Of a stretch of DNA of 64,000 nucleotides, positions 32,755-41,795 are shown one piece after another. The translations under genes and the position numbers were made by a program. The notes beneath the pieces are model-generated. The model ran no database searches. It was not told the DNA's origin and saw nothing but the letters and a program-made list of their open reading frames with translations. Within the stretch, counting starts at the first letter, position 1, and each line of letters starts with the position of its first letter. The DNA comes from an uncultured Prevotellaceae bacterium (GTDB taxonomy: Bacteria > Bacteroidota > Bacteroidia > Bacteroidales > Bacteroidaceae), in NCBI GenBank assembly GCA_946402905.1, contig CAMIYC010000006.1, forward strand, positions 53,158 to 117,157. The letters run 5' to 3'.

Positions 32755-35004
32755 TTACTCCATCAACCGATTGAGGTCATCCTCCTCGCCGACGACCCAG
32801 AGGACATCACCTTTTTGGAAGCAGTAGTCGGGGCTGACCTGCGAAAGGCTCTCAAGTCCCTCCTCCAAACCCACCACCATACAGTTGTATATATGACGTA
32901 TACCGCTCTGCTCGAGTGTTTTCCCCACAAACTTATTGGCCCCGGATATGACCATCCGGCGTAGCTTCATCTCCCGCTTCTCCAGTTCGTTGTCATCCTC
33001 ATAGGTTTCCTCCACCAGTGCCCGTCCGAAGACCGCGAGTTGCTCATCATCACCAATCACCTGCAGTCTGTCTCCCGGGAACAACACATTGTCGCCCTCC
33101 GGGATATTGAGACGGTGATTGGCCCTGAGTATGCTGCTCACATGCACGCCGAATCGCGACCTCAGCGCAAGCTGCTTGAGCGTCTTTCCCGACCAAAGCG
33201 AGTCGTAAGGCACCTCGAAGTCGGCGATATGTATATTGCGGTCGAGCAGCCGTCCCTCATAAAGAGGTCTTCGTCTGCCATGCACCTGTGCCTCGATGTC
33301 ACGCGAGCGCAAGTTGAGTATAAACATGCGTTCGAGAGTGATACTTCTATGTTTGAGCCTTCGCGAAAGGATCATGATGACGACCATCACCACGCCGACG
33401 CTGATGAGCAGTGCGCTGGAGAACTGGGTGAGGCGATTGAAGATATAGAAGATGAAAGCGACAGCGATGACGATGCGAACCATGATGGTGAAGATCAGTG
33501 GGAGCCGGTTGAAGCGTTCTTGCGTCCACAACTGCTTAAACTCCTCGCTGTGGTTTTTCTTCATGATGATGGCGCGCAGGAAAGGAGATATGAGCGACAC
33601 GGTGGCCAGTCCGCAGAGGACCTCGGCCCATGGTGAAGGTATGAGCCTCTTGATGAAAGGCAAGAAGAAGGTGAGCATCGTGGCCGTTGCTGCGGCCGAG
33701 AGGATGGAGTAGATGACGGTATTGACCGTCATCTGTATGAGCAGCTGTTTCCACAGATTTTTCTCCCCTTTGCTTGCCGAGGCGGTGTGTCCAGTGAGAT
33801 GATTGAGCCTCCTCACCCACGACTTGGGCAGATGAGTTTCCAATACATCATAAGCCGGCACGGCTGCCCTGATCATATAAGGTGTAAGGAACGTGGTGAT
33901 GACCGACACCGTGACGACGACAGGATAGATGAAATCGCTGACGACCCCCATGGCCAGTCCCATTGACGCGATGATGAACGAGAACTCACCGATCTGCGCC
34001 ATGGAGAACCCACATCTCATGGCAGACTTGAGTGACTGTCCACTGATAAGGAAGCCGAGGCTACCGAAGATAGCCTGTCCGAGAACGATGGTCAGCACAA
34101 GAGCCAAGATGGGCAGTGCGTATGACACGATAACCTGCGGGTCGACAAGCATGCCTACAGAGACGAAGAAGATGGCCCCGAAGAGGTTTTTCACAGGTTC
34201 GACCAGCCTTATGATTTTCTCCGCCTCGATGGTCTCGGCGAGTATCGAGCCCATGACAAAAGCCCCAAATGCGCTGCTGAATCCCACTGCCGTGGAGACG
34301 ACTGCCATGAAGCAGCACAATCCAAGGGCGACGATGAGCAACGTCTCATTGTTGACCAGTTTCCGCACAGACCTCAGGAAATAAGGTATGAGGAAGATGC
34401 CGACGACGAACCACAATATAAGGAAAAATCCGATGCGGAGTATGCTTTGGAGCATCTCCCCACCTCCCGCGGCCCCACCTCCCGCTATGGCAGCGAGCAT
34501 GACCATCATGACGATGGCGAGGATATCCTCGAGTATAAGCACCGACATGACGAGTCCTGCAAACTGCTGCTGGCGTAGCCCCATATCGTCGAACGCCTTA
34601 TAAATGATGGTGGTGCTGCTCATGGCAAGCATGCCCCCAAGGAAGACACAGTTCATGGAGTTCCACCCGAAAGAATGCCCGACCAAGATGCCAAGTGTCA
34701 TCATGCAGAAGACGATGGTCATCGTTGCAATAACGGGCGCGGCTCCCATTTTCAAAATTTTCTTGAATGAGAAATCCAGTCCGAGTGAGAACAATGTGAA
34801 CATGACACCGATATCGGCCCAGATGTGTATGTCCTGCTGATCAATGACCGACATGGTGTATGGCATGTGGGGGCTGACCAGGAAACCTGCCATGATATAC
34901 CCCAGGACAAGCGGCTGCTTGAGTTTTTTGAAGACCAGGGTGACAATGCCCGCCATGATGAGGATGAGGGCAAGGTCTTTGACAAGTACAGGCAGATCGG
35001 ACAT
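32755..35004 (-). CDS. Cation:proton antiporter, CPA2 family, with C-terminal RCK_C domains
   Basis: Protein of 749 residues. Residues 1-390 form the Na/H-exchanger-type membrane domain with about twelve helices ('VLGYIMAGFLVSP', 'GLDFSFKKILKMG', 'AFGAFVMGSILAET'). Further helices (about 420-570) follow. The C-terminal 180 residues hold two TrkA-C-like modules ('GKTLKQLALRSRFGVHVSSILR..GDRLQVIGDDEQLAVFGR' and 'GKTLEQSGIRHIYNCMVVGLE..KGDVLWVVGEEDDLNRL'), which bind regulatory ligands. It probably exchanges potassium or sodium for protons. No TrkA-N nucleotide domain is seen. Confidence 0.9.
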   Translation of the reverse strand: MSDLPVLVKDLALILIMAGIVTLVFKKLKQPLVLGYIMAGFLVSPHMPYTMSVIDQQDIHIWADIGVMFTLFSLGLDFSFKKILKMGAAPVIATMTIVFCMMTLGILVGHSFGWNSMNCVFLGGMLAMSSTTIIYKAFDDMGLRQQQFAGLVMSVLILEDILAIVMMVMLAAIAGGGAAGGGEMLQSILRIGFFLILWFVVGIFLIPYFLRSVRKLVNNETLLIVALGLCCFMAVVSTAVGFSSAFGAFVMGSILAETIEAEKIIRLVEPVKNLFGAIFFVSVGMLVDPQVIVSYALPILALVLTIVLGQAIFGSLGFLISGQSLKSAMRCGFSMAQIGEFSFIIASMGLAMGVVSDFIYPVVVTVSVITTFLTPYMIRAAVPAYDVLETHLPKSWVRRLNHLTGHTASASKGEKNLWKQLLIQMTVNTVIYSILSAAATATMLTFFLPFIKRLIPSPWAEVLCGLATVSLISPFLRAIIMKKNHSEEFKQLWTQERFNRLPLIFTIMVRIVIAVAFIFYIFNRLTQFSSALLISVGVVMVVIMILSRRLKHRSITLERMFILNLRSRDIEAQVHGRRRPLYEGRLLDRNIHIADFEVPYDSLWSGKTLKQLALRSRFGVHVSSILRANHRLNIPEGDNVLFPGDRLQVIGDDEQLAVFGRALVEETYEDDNELEKREMKLRRMVISGANKFVGKTLEQSGIRHIYNCMVVGLEEGLESLSQVSPDYCFQKGDVLWVVGEEDDLNRLME

Positions 35005-35058
35005 GGCAGCTTAAGTTGATGGGTGGTGAGTATTATCTGGTATTAATGGTGACAATGG

Positions 35059-36276
35059 TCAGTGGCGGGCAGCGAGCTGACAGATTCTGACGATGACCTG
35101 CATGGCTTTCTCCATGACCTGAATGGAGACGAACTCGTAAGGCCCGTGGAAATTGACTCCACCTGCGAAGATGTTCGGACACGGCAATCCTTTGAACGAG
35201 AGTTGTGCTCCGTCAGTGCCACCGCGTATGGGTTTCACCTGAGGCTGGACACCACAGTCGTTCATTGCCTCTATGACCATGTCTACCACATACTTACAGG
35301 GGTCGATCATCTCCTTCATATTGTAGTATTGGTCATTGAGTACGATCTCGCAAGTGCCGTCTCCATATCGGTCATTGATCACATCAGCGCATGTAAGCAT
35401 ACATTTTTTGCGGTTTTCAAATCGCTCGCGGTCGTGGTCTCTGATGATATACGAGAGCTGAGCGAGTTCGATGCCCGACTGTATTCCCAACAAGTGGTAG
35501 AATCCCTCGTATCCTTCGGTATTCTCTGGCGTCTCCCCTTCAGGGAGCAAGGCCATGAACTCAGCCGCCAGCCTGTTGGCGTTGATCATTTTTCCCTTGG
35601 CATATCCCGGATGCACGCTGACTCCATGCAGCTTTACTTTTGCGGAAGCCGCATTGAAATTCTCGTACTCCAGTTCGCCGATATCTCCTCCGTCGATGGT
35701 ATATGCCCATTTGCATCCGAACTTTTCGACATCAAAATGGTGCGCTCCCATGCCTATCTCCTCATCGGGATTGAAAGCGACCCTTATATCTCCATGTTTG
35801 ATCTCGGGATGATCTCTGAGGAAACACATGGCCTGTATGATCTCGGCAATGCCGGCCTTGTCGTCAGCTCCGAGCAGTGTTTTACCATCAGTGACGATAA
35901 GGTCTTCTCCCACGTGCTCCAAGAGTTCAGGGAATTTTGCGGGTGAAGAGACGATGCCCTCAGACAGCAGGATGTCGCCCCCGTCGTAGTTTTTCACAAT
36001 TCTTGGCTTGATGCCTGCCCCGCTGCAGTCAGGACTGGTGTCGTAATGAGAGATGAATCCGATGACAGGCACTTCGGAGTCGGTATTTGATCTCAATGTG
36101 GCGTAGATGTATCCCTTTTCATCCATTTCCACGTCTTCGAGTCCTTCTTTGACCAATTCGTTTTTCAGATACTCCGCAAAGATCAGTTGCTTGGAGGTGC
36201 TTGGCACGGTCTGGCTCTCCTCGCTCGACTGCGTGTCGAACGCCGTATAATTCAAGAAACGCTCAGTAATATTCAT
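35059..36276 (-). CDS. pepT: Peptidase T (tripeptide aminopeptidase)
   Basis: M20B metallopeptidase of 405 residues, the usual PepT length. '[14 protein letters not shown]' has the first metal His and the catalytic Asp; '[15 protein letters not shown]' has the bridging Asp; '[14 protein letters not shown]' has the catalytic Glu pair; '[19 protein letters not shown]' and '[25 protein letters not shown]' complete the site. It removes the N-terminal residue from tripeptides in the cytoplasm. It is 54 bases from the antiporter gene on the same strand, and a terminator-like hairpin separates it from the operon upstream. Confidence 0.95.
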   Translation of the reverse strand: MNITERFLNYTAFDTQSSEESQTVPSTSKQLIFAEYLKNELVKEGLEDVEMDEKGYIYATLRSNTDSEVPVIGFISHYDTSPDCSGAGIKPRIVKNYDGGDILLSEGIVSSPAKFPELLEHVGEDLIVTDGKTLLGADDKAGIAEIIQAMCFLRDHPEIKHGDIRVAFNPDEEIGMGAHHFDVEKFGCKWAYTIDGGDIGELEYENFNAASAKVKLHGVSVHPGYAKGKMINANRLAAEFMALLPEGETPENTEGYEGFYHLLGIQSGIELAQLSYIIRDHDRERFENRKKCMLTCADVINDRYGDGTCEIVLNDQYYNMKEMIDPCKYVVDMVIEAMNDCGVQPQVKPIRGGTDGAQLSFKGLPCPNIFAGGVNFHGPYEFVSIQVMEKAMQVIVRICQLAARH

Positions 36277-36319
36277 GGTGATTAATTAAACATTAAAGGT
36301 GTGTGATATAAAAAATGAT

Positions 36320-36345
36320 AAGGGTGTGCCTGGACACACCCTTTT
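36320..36345 (-). terminator. Hairpin terminator after the nusB-to-DUF5606 operon
   Basis: AAGGGTGTG-CCTGGA-CACACCCTT forms a 9-base stem. On the - strand it is followed by ATCATTTTTTATATC. It lies 8 bases after the stop codon of the DUF5606 gene. Confidence 0.75.
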
Positions 36346-36353
36346 GACGAGAA

Positions 36354-36800
36354 TCAGTCTTGCTCCTTTCTGTCATCGACATTGTCACCCTCGGTAGGTG
36401 CCATGTCCTTCTCGAAGTCGGTGATGCCGTTATTGACAAGGATGTTGTACCATTGCATCAGCTTGCGTATGTCGCTGTCGTGCACCCTCTCCTGGTCAAA
36501 CTCAGGCAGCACCTCGGCGAAATACGACCTGAGCTCTTTGCTTGCGGCCTTTTTGAAATTAAAAGAGATCTGCTTTCCCTGTTCCTTATCACGTATGGCC
36601 GCCAGTACATTCATCAGGGGGACATCGTCATTTTCGGTGTATATGGCGATGTCAGCCAGGCTTGTAACCCTGTCTGTGGCGAAAGCCGGCATACGTTTAT
36701 GTGTTTCGTCGAGAGCCTCGACGATGAGATTTGCCTTTCCTCTTGACACCAGTTTATAAAGCCCTGGTTTCCCGGCTATTGACAAGATTGTCTGTACCAT
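36354..36800 (-). CDS. DUF5606 domain protein
   Basis: Protein of 148 residues that starts 'QTILSIAGKPGLYKLVSRGKANLIVEAL', the signature of the Bacteroidetes DUF5606 family. 'SLADIAIYTENDDVPLMNVL' and 'ELRSYFAEVLPEFDQERVHDSDIRKLMQWYN' follow, then an acidic tail. The first half has an SH3-like beta pattern. Function is unknown; in this phylum it often sits near coaE, yajC and nusB, as here, and the conserved place suggests a housekeeping role. It is the last gene of the unit before a terminator. Confidence 0.85.
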   Translation of the reverse strand: MVQTILSIAGKPGLYKLVSRGKANLIVEALDETHKRMPAFATDRVTSLADIAIYTENDDVPLMNVLAAIRDKEQGKQISFNFKKAASKELRSYFAEVLPEFDQERVHDSDIRKLMQWYNILVNNGITDFEKDMAPTEGDNVDDRKEQD

Positions 36801-36882
36801 TTTTATCTGTTTTAATGTTTATAATGATTATAATACGTGCAAAGATACGAAATATTTTTTTGCTGCGCAATAAAGGTATGTG

Positions 36883-37500
36883 CTATTCATACTGATTAAA
36901 AACATCTTTTTGCGGTGTGAGATGTAGTTGTGTCAAGATGTTCCTTATTTGGTTGTCGACATCCCTTTGCCCATCATTTACGATTTCGAAGTCGGCCCTC
37001 TGCCTCACCTCATGCTGTGGCATTTGTTTGCAGATCCACTCCTCTGCCTTCTGCTTGTCGATGCCATCCCTTGCCATGATGCGCTTTACGCGCACTTCCA
37101 ATGGTGCAGTGACACAGATCACGCGGTCGACCAGCCTGTCGAATCCACTCTCATACAAGATGGCACATTCCATCCATCTCATCCCTGACGCCAGGAAATC
37201 CTCTGCCACTGCCGGGTGTACCACCTGATTGACTCGCTGTGTGTTTTCGTCGGAAAGCAGCAGAAACCTTGCCACTGCCGCCTTGTTGAGTTTCCCGTCA
37301 ACATACGTCTCAGGACCTATCGTCTCTTGTAATCTGCGCATCAAGTCGGTGTCTGTGCGCATGAGTCTTTTGGCAGCGGTGTCACAATCATACACGTCCA
37401 CCCCCAATAAGGCCCTGATCCTTTGGCATACAAAAGACTTTCCGCTTCCGATGCCCCCAGTGACGGCTACTTTTTCCTTACTGCTGCGATGTTTCTCCAT
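36883..37500 (-). CDS. coaE: Dephospho-CoA kinase
   Basis: P-loop kinase of 205 residues for the last step of coenzyme A synthesis. 'VAVTGGIGSGKSFVCQRI' is the Walker A motif near residues 12-25, 'VDVYDCDTAAKRLM' the substrate-binding Asp region, 'HPAVAEDF' and 'CAILYESGFDRLVDRVICVTAP' the lid and base-binding segments. The start overlaps the end of the ybbR-like gene by 23 bases, so the two are translationally coupled. Confidence 0.94.
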   Translation of the reverse strand: MEKHRSSKEKVAVTGGIGSGKSFVCQRIRALLGVDVYDCDTAAKRLMRTDTDLMRRLQETIGPETYVDGKLNKAAVARFLLLSDENTQRVNQVVHPAVAEDFLASGMRWMECAILYESGFDRLVDRVICVTAPLEVRVKRIMARDGIDKQKAEEWICKQMPQHEVRQRADFEIVNDGQRDVDNQIRNILTQLHLTPQKDVFNQYE

Positions 37501-38476
37501 CCTGCTCCAAAAGATAATCTACCTGTGAGATGACCGTTTTCGCATTGTTGACCGATGGCGGAGCCTCTACCAGCCGCAGATGTAAGAATCTCTGCTGCGG
37601 GTTGTTTACTATCTCCGTATAGTCGGCCTCGACCCTGAAGTCGGCGGGATCGATCTGCTTGAGCATTTTTGACCCGGTGACAAATTTGACGGAAGCCCTT
37701 GAAGGATAAGTACGCAATACTTTTCCCTCGGGTACTCCCACCACTGAGACAGGCACCTCTACGCTCCCCTCGGAGCTGACATCGGCATTGACCTTGACGG
37801 TGACGACATTAGGCACGCATTTCACACCCCTGACCCTCTCCAGTCTCACTTTCCGCTGAGCGACATCGGAGATATCAGACATAATAACATATTCGGTCCT
37901 GACCGATGTGATCATGTCGAGTTGTTCTTTTGTGGCATACACGGTGACGCTGTCGGGCGTCACCTCTTTTTGTGTGAGGAATGACATCTCGTCGGCGGTG
38001 AATTTGCCGTTGATTTCCACAGGCACTACTTTGTTTTCACCACTGCTGTAAAAGATATCGATCTTATCAGGTTTCACGCTAAGCACCTGTGAAGATTTCT
38101 CAAGCCTTGCCTTGACCATTTTGAGCACTTCGGAACTGGAGATGACGCTATGTCCGTCTCCTTTGAAGTAAGAATTGAAATTGATTTTTATCGGAGGCCT
38201 TTTATTGAACTGGTAGTATAACAGCGTATATCCCTCATCTCGTATGGTGACTTTGAGTGTATCGAAAGTATCATCTGTGAGTATGAGGTTTTTGGGTATG
38301 TTGGTGACCACCACCGGTATTGCGATCTCCTTCTCCATGGGCTCTTTGACAGCGAGCACAAACCAGAAAGCCCCGCTGATGGCGAGGAAGAAAAGAAAAA
38401 CGAGAAACTCCTTATTCACTGCTTTGAATAAGATGTTTCTCACTCTTCTACAGAAAGACTTTGAGAGGATCTTCAT
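37478..38476 (-). CDS. YbbR-like domain protein
   Basis: Protein of 332 residues with one N-terminal membrane helix ('FLVFLFFLAISGAFWFVLAV') and an extracytoplasmic part made of YbbR-like beta domains ('IPVVVTNIPKNLILTDDTFDTLKVTIRD', 'VPVEINGKFTADEMSF', 'VEVPVSVVGVPEGKVLRTYPSRASVKF'). In Firmicutes YbbR (CdaR) regulates the cyclase CdaA; no cdaA is seen here, so its role in this organism is open. It starts six bases after yajC. Confidence 0.87.
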   Translation of the reverse strand: MKILSKSFCRRVRNILFKAVNKEFLVFLFFLAISGAFWFVLAVKEPMEKEIAIPVVVTNIPKNLILTDDTFDTLKVTIRDEGYTLLYYQFNKRPPIKINFNSYFKGDGHSVISSSEVLKMVKARLEKSSQVLSVKPDKIDIFYSSGENKVVPVEINGKFTADEMSFLTQKEVTPDSVTVYATKEQLDMITSVRTEYVIMSDISDVAQRKVRLERVRGVKCVPNVVTVKVNADVSSEGSVEVPVSVVGVPEGKVLRTYPSRASVKFVTGSKMLKQIDPADFRVEADYTEIVNNPQQRFLHLRLVEAPPSVNNAKTVISQVDYLLEQDGETSQQ

Positions 38477-38482
38477 TTGTTG

Positions 38483-38815
38483 TTACTTAGCGGGCTGTCC
38501 TGCCATCAGTTCGGAAGTGTCTCTGAACACATATCCCTTGTCGACCTCGATGACGACCCCTTTGGCGATTTCCACATCCACCTTATTGTTGGCGATATCG
38601 ACTCTTTTGACAGTTCCGAAAATACCTCCGCCCGTCACGACTTTTGCACCCTCCTGGAGTGCGTTTTGGAAATTCCTAATCTCTTTTTGTTTTTTCTGTT
38701 GTGGTCGGATCATAAAGAACCACATGATGGCGAAAATAGCGACCATCATGATGAGCATGCTCATTCCTCCGCCCTGCCCTTGCGCCTGGGCTGCCAATAA
38801 AATAGAACTATTCAT
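38483..38815 (-). CDS. yajC: Preprotein translocase subunit YajC
   Basis: Protein of 110 residues with one helix ('GGGMSMLIMMVAIFAIMWFFMIRPQQKKQKEI') followed by the basic RPQQKKQKE motif and a small beta domain ('VVTGGGIFGTVKRVDIANNKVDVEIAKGVVIEVDKGYV'). It is an accessory part of the SecDF translocase at the inner membrane. The place between nusB and ybbR is common in Bacteroidetes. Confidence 0.95.
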   Translation of the reverse strand: MNSSILLAAQAQGQGGGMSMLIMMVAIFAIMWFFMIRPQQKKQKEIRNFQNALQEGAKVVTGGGIFGTVKRVDIANNKVDVEIAKGVVIEVDKGYVFRDTSELMAGQPAK

Positions 38816-38832
38816 TTTTTATTATGATTTGA

Positions 38833-39780
38833 TTATCTTCTTTGTCTTGGTTCACCGATAGGTTTGCGCAGTTTTCCTGTATCGACGAGGAAGCGCGCTA
38901 TGGTGTCGAGCATCCCATTGATATATCCCCCGCTCCGATTGGTGCTATAAAGCTTTGCGAGATCTACGAACTCATTGATTGTCACGCTGATGGGAATATT
39001 TGGAAATGTCATCATCTCAGCTATTGCGATCTGCATGATGACCACATCCATATATGCGAGGCGTGAGAAATCCCAGTTGCGCGATGCGTCACTCATATAG
39101 TGCTGATACTGGTCAGCGTTGAGGATGGTGGCCCTGAAGAGTTTGCATGCGAACTCCCGGTCCTCCTCATCATTGTATTCTGGCAGCAGTTCCTGCTTGA
39201 ATCCATTCTCCGGATCGAATCTCTTGATAGTTTTGAGCACGAAAGTATCTACCACCTCTTTGTCATCATTCCAGTAGATGCTCTTCTCCTCAAGGAGGCT
39301 GTCGAGATCATCGTTTTCTTGTATGAGTGCTTTGTATAATTTGCGCCACACCTCCCTGTCGGCCTCGTAGTTGTCTTCTTCAGATGCCATATATTCGATA
39401 TAGATCTGGCTGTTTTCCACGAGATTGCACATTTTTCTGACGAACTCGATGTCATCGTTCCACGAGAGCACCTTTTCATCAGCATACTCATTGAGCATCT
39501 GATTGTCCTCCAGTTGCAATGCGAATCTGTTGTTGACAAACTTTTCCGACGGCATTTCAAGTCCTTCTCTTTTTGCTTTCGACGTGGCCACCTCTACCCT
39601 GTGTCTCATCTCCTTTGATATGGCAACGATGAGTCTGAGTAGGTGATGATAGAGAGAGTAAGCCTTGGAAAGGCTATAGAGCAATTCCCCCTCCGCTTTT
39701 CGCATGTCGTTGGTCCCGTTTTGATAGTAAGCATAGGTTAACTGGACTATCTTAATCCTGATTAATTCGCGGTTGATCAT
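38833..39780 (-). CDS. nusB: Transcription antitermination protein NusB, long form
   Basis: Protein of 315 residues, about twice the classic length. The first 170 residues are a Bacteroidetes-type helical extension ('IRIKIVQLTYAYYQ..'), and the C-terminal 140 ('WDFSRLAYMDVVIMQIAIAEMMTFPNIPISVTINEFVDLAKLYSTNRSGGYINGMLDTIARFLV') are the NusB RNA-binding fold. It binds boxA of rRNA leaders with S10. It heads the nusB-yajC-ybbR-coaE-DUF5606 unit. It starts with RIKIVQL-like sequence directly after the initiator region, so the start looks firm. Confidence 0.92.
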   Translation of the reverse strand: MINRELIRIKIVQLTYAYYQNGTNDMRKAEGELLYSLSKAYSLYHHLLRLIVAISKEMRHRVEVATSKAKREGLEMPSEKFVNNRFALQLEDNQMLNEYADEKVLSWNDDIEFVRKMCNLVENSQIYIEYMASEEDNYEADREVWRKLYKALIQENDDLDSLLEEKSIYWNDDKEVVDTFVLKTIKRFDPENGFKQELLPEYNDEEDREFACKLFRATILNADQYQHYMSDASRNWDFSRLAYMDVVIMQIAIAEMMTFPNIPISVTINEFVDLAKLYSTNRSGGYINGMLDTIARFLVDTGKLRKPIGEPRQRR

Positions 39781-39865
39781 GTTAAGGTGTGTTCTTTAAT
39801 CTGTTTTTTGAAGCAGTCTTGTATAAATTATATGAAATGTGTTTTGAATGTCGCATACTTTGTTG

Positions 39866-39897
39866 CAAAAATACATTTTTTTCAACTCATACGCAAG
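39866..39897 (-). promoter_or_regulatory. Promoter upstream of nusB
   Basis: On the - strand CTTG (39894-39897), 20 bases, then TATTTTTG (39866-39873) followed by C. The -7 box is a full match; the -33 box differs at one base. The leader would be about 80 bases. Confidence 0.55.
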
Positions 39898-39967
39898 AAA
39901 TCTGATTAATTTATATTCATTTTTTATATTTTTTCAAGATTAGTTTTTTATTTTGAGAAGAAATACT

Positions 39968-39975
39968 TACCTTTG
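39968..39975 (+). promoter_or_regulatory. Promoter -7 box for rplY-pth-hslR
   Basis: TACCTTTG followed by CACCG on the + strand fits TAnnTTTG. TTTT, not TTTG, lies 19 bases upstream. The leader to ATG 40084 is about 100 bases. The intergenic region 39781-40083 otherwise shows only AT-rich sequence. Confidence 0.6.
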
Positions 39976-40083
39976 CACCGCTTTTTTGGCACGCCGATCA
40001 TTTCCATAGAGGTGGTGTGTCGTGTGATGGCGAATTAAGCACAATTTTCAATCACTTAATTTAGAGTAACACAATTATTTATC

Positions 40084-40695
40084 ATGAGAGAAATCAACGT
40101 TAAAGGCCAGAAGAGAGAACTTACTGGCAAGAAAGCCACCCGGCTGATGCGTAAGGAAGGTTTAGTACCTTGCAACCTTTATGGTGAGGCAAAAGATGAG
40201 AAAGGTTTGCCTCTGGCACTTTCGTTTGCCATTGCTGCAACCGATCTTCGCAAGGTGATTTACACCCCGCATGTATATGTGGTGAATCTTGACATCGAGG
40301 GTGAGCATCATACCGCCGTGATCAAGGAGCTTCAGTTTCATCCCACTACCGACGCTGTTCTTCACGTAGACTTCTACGAGGTGAACGAGACGAAACCCAT
40401 CACAATTGGTATCCCTGTCAACCTTGTTGGTCTGGCTCAGGGTGTTCGCGATGGTGGTCGTATGAACCTTTCAATCCGCAAGATCAATGTGACAGCCCCC
40501 TACAAGCAGATTCCCGAGCGTCTTGACATCGACGTGACCCCCCTTCGCATTGGCAAGAGCATCAAGGTGGGCGAGCTGAGCTATGAGGGTCTTGAGCTGG
40601 CCACAAGCAAAGAGGTTGTGGTATGCTCCATCAAGATGACCCGTGCCGCTTCGAAGAATACCGCTGAGGAGACTGAAGAAGCTGCCGCAGAATAA
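40084..40695 (+). CDS. rplY: 50S ribosomal protein L25 (general stress protein Ctc)
   Basis: Protein of 203 residues, the two-domain (Ctc/TL5) form of L25. The N-terminal domain ('REINVKGQKRELTGKKATRLMRKEGLVPCNLYG') binds 5S rRNA; the C-terminal beta domain ('VDFYEVNETKPITIGIPVNLVGLAQGVRDGG') follows, ending in an acidic tail (ETEEAAAE). It is followed after 12 bases by pth, a common arrangement. Confidence 0.96.
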   Translation: MREINVKGQKRELTGKKATRLMRKEGLVPCNLYGEAKDEKGLPLALSFAIAATDLRKVIYTPHVYVVNLDIEGEHHTAVIKELQFHPTTDAVLHVDFYEVNETKPITIGIPVNLVGLAQGVRDGGRMNLSIRKINVTAPYKQIPERLDIDVTPLRIGKSIKVGELSYEGLELATSKEVVVCSIKMTRAASKNTAEETEEAAAE

Positions 40696-40707
40696 TTTTT
40701 TTGCGAT

Positions 40708-41280
40708 ATGGACAAATTTCTCATTGTGGGACTTGGCAATCCAGGAGCTGAATACGCCAAGACACGCCACAACGCAGGATACATGGTATTGGACGCTTTT
40801 GCCAAAGCGTCCAATATTGTTTTTGAGGACAAGCGTTACGGCTACGTGTGTGAGACCTCCCTCCGCGGCCGCAAGCTGATATTGCTGAAGCCCACGACGT
40901 ACATGAACCTGAGTGGCAATGCGGTGCGCTACTGGCTGAACAAGGAGCACATCGACGAAAGCCACCTGCTTGTCATCGTCGACGATTTATCCTTGCCATT
41001 CGGCACACTGCGTCTGAAAGGCAATGGCAGTGCGGGTACTCACAACGGCCTAGGTCATATCCAACAGCTGATTGGCCAGCAATATGCCCGTCTGCGCCTT
41101 GGTATCGGGAATGACTTTCCCCGTGGTGCCCAAATAGACTATGTCCTGGGGGAGTTTTCGGAAGAAGAGTCAGAAGCGTTGCCGGCTGTTATGGACACGG
41201 CAGTAGAGATCATCAAGAGTTTTGTGCTTTCGGGTGTAGACATCACGATGAACCAGTATAACAAGAAATCAAAACGATGA
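40708..41280 (+). CDS. pth: Peptidyl-tRNA hydrolase
   Basis: Enzyme of 190 residues that recycles peptidyl-tRNA. '[26 protein letters not shown]' holds the catalytic His near residue 21, with '[15 protein letters not shown]' and '[27 protein letters not shown]' as substrate-binding motifs. It overlaps hslR by four bases (ATGA). No frameshift or missing residue is seen. Confidence 0.96.
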   Translation: MDKFLIVGLGNPGAEYAKTRHNAGYMVLDAFAKASNIVFEDKRYGYVCETSLRGRKLILLKPTTYMNLSGNAVRYWLNKEHIDESHLLVIVDDLSLPFGTLRLKGNGSAGTHNGLGHIQQLIGQQYARLRLGIGNDFPRGAQIDYVLGEFSEEESEALPAVMDTAVEIIKSFVLSGVDITMNQYNKKSKR

Positions 41281-41687
41281 AAGAGGCCCGTATAGACAAG
41301 TGGCTATGGGCGTCTCGTATCTTCAAGACCCGCTCGATAGCAGCCGACGCCTGCAAGAATGGGCGCGTGACCATAGGTGGAATGAACGTGAAGCCCTCCC
41401 GTCCGGTGAAAGCAGGCGAGGTGGTGGACGTGAAGAAGCCGCCTGTGACGTACTCATTCCGTGTGCTTCAGTGTATTGAGCAGCGCGTTGGCGCCAAGCT
41501 GGTGCCGGAGATATATGAGAACGTGACCGACCCCAAGCAATATGAGATATTGGAGATGAGCCGTATCAGCGGATTCATCGACCGCGCCCGTGGCACTGGT
41601 CGTCCTACGAAGAAAGACCGCCGCCAGATGGAGGCTTTTGTGGAACCGGCCATGTTTGGTTTTGATGACGAGGAGGAGGAGGATTAG
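41277..41687 (+). CDS. hslR: RNA-binding S4 domain protein, Hsp15-like
   Basis: Protein of 136 residues. '[49 protein letters not shown]' is an S4 domain of the Hsp15 type, which binds stalled 50S subunits carrying peptidyl-tRNA. That fits its coupling to pth. The tail is acidic (DDEEEED). A strong terminator lies about 70 bases downstream. Confidence 0.92.
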   Translation: MKEARIDKWLWASRIFKTRSIAADACKNGRVTIGGMNVKPSRPVKAGEVVDVKKPPVTYSFRVLQCIEQRVGAKLVPEIYENVTDPKQYEILEMSRISGFIDRARGTGRPTKKDRRQMEAFVEPAMFGFDDEEEED

Positions 41688-41753
41688 TATGCTCTGAGAG
41701 ATCCGGATAGCAGCTATAGTCGGAATAGCCGGAATAGCCGGGATAGCCTCTAT

Positions 41754-41793
41754 AAAAAGAGTGCCCTGAAAGGCTCAGGGCACTCTTTTTTAT
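41754..41793. terminator. Bidirectional terminator between hslR and an OMP gene
   Basis: AAAAAGAGTGCCCTGA-AAGGC-TCAGGGCACTCTTTTTT: an 11-base perfect stem with an A run on the left and a T run on the right, so it can stop transcripts from both convergent genes. Confidence 0.93.
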
Positions 41794-41795
41794 GA

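Noticed and set aside
39781..40083. Possible tRNA or other RNA gene in the nusB-rplY gap
   Set aside because: I looked for a cloverleaf and found only AT-rich sequence with a promoter facing each way; no acceptor stem or TTCRA loop is present.
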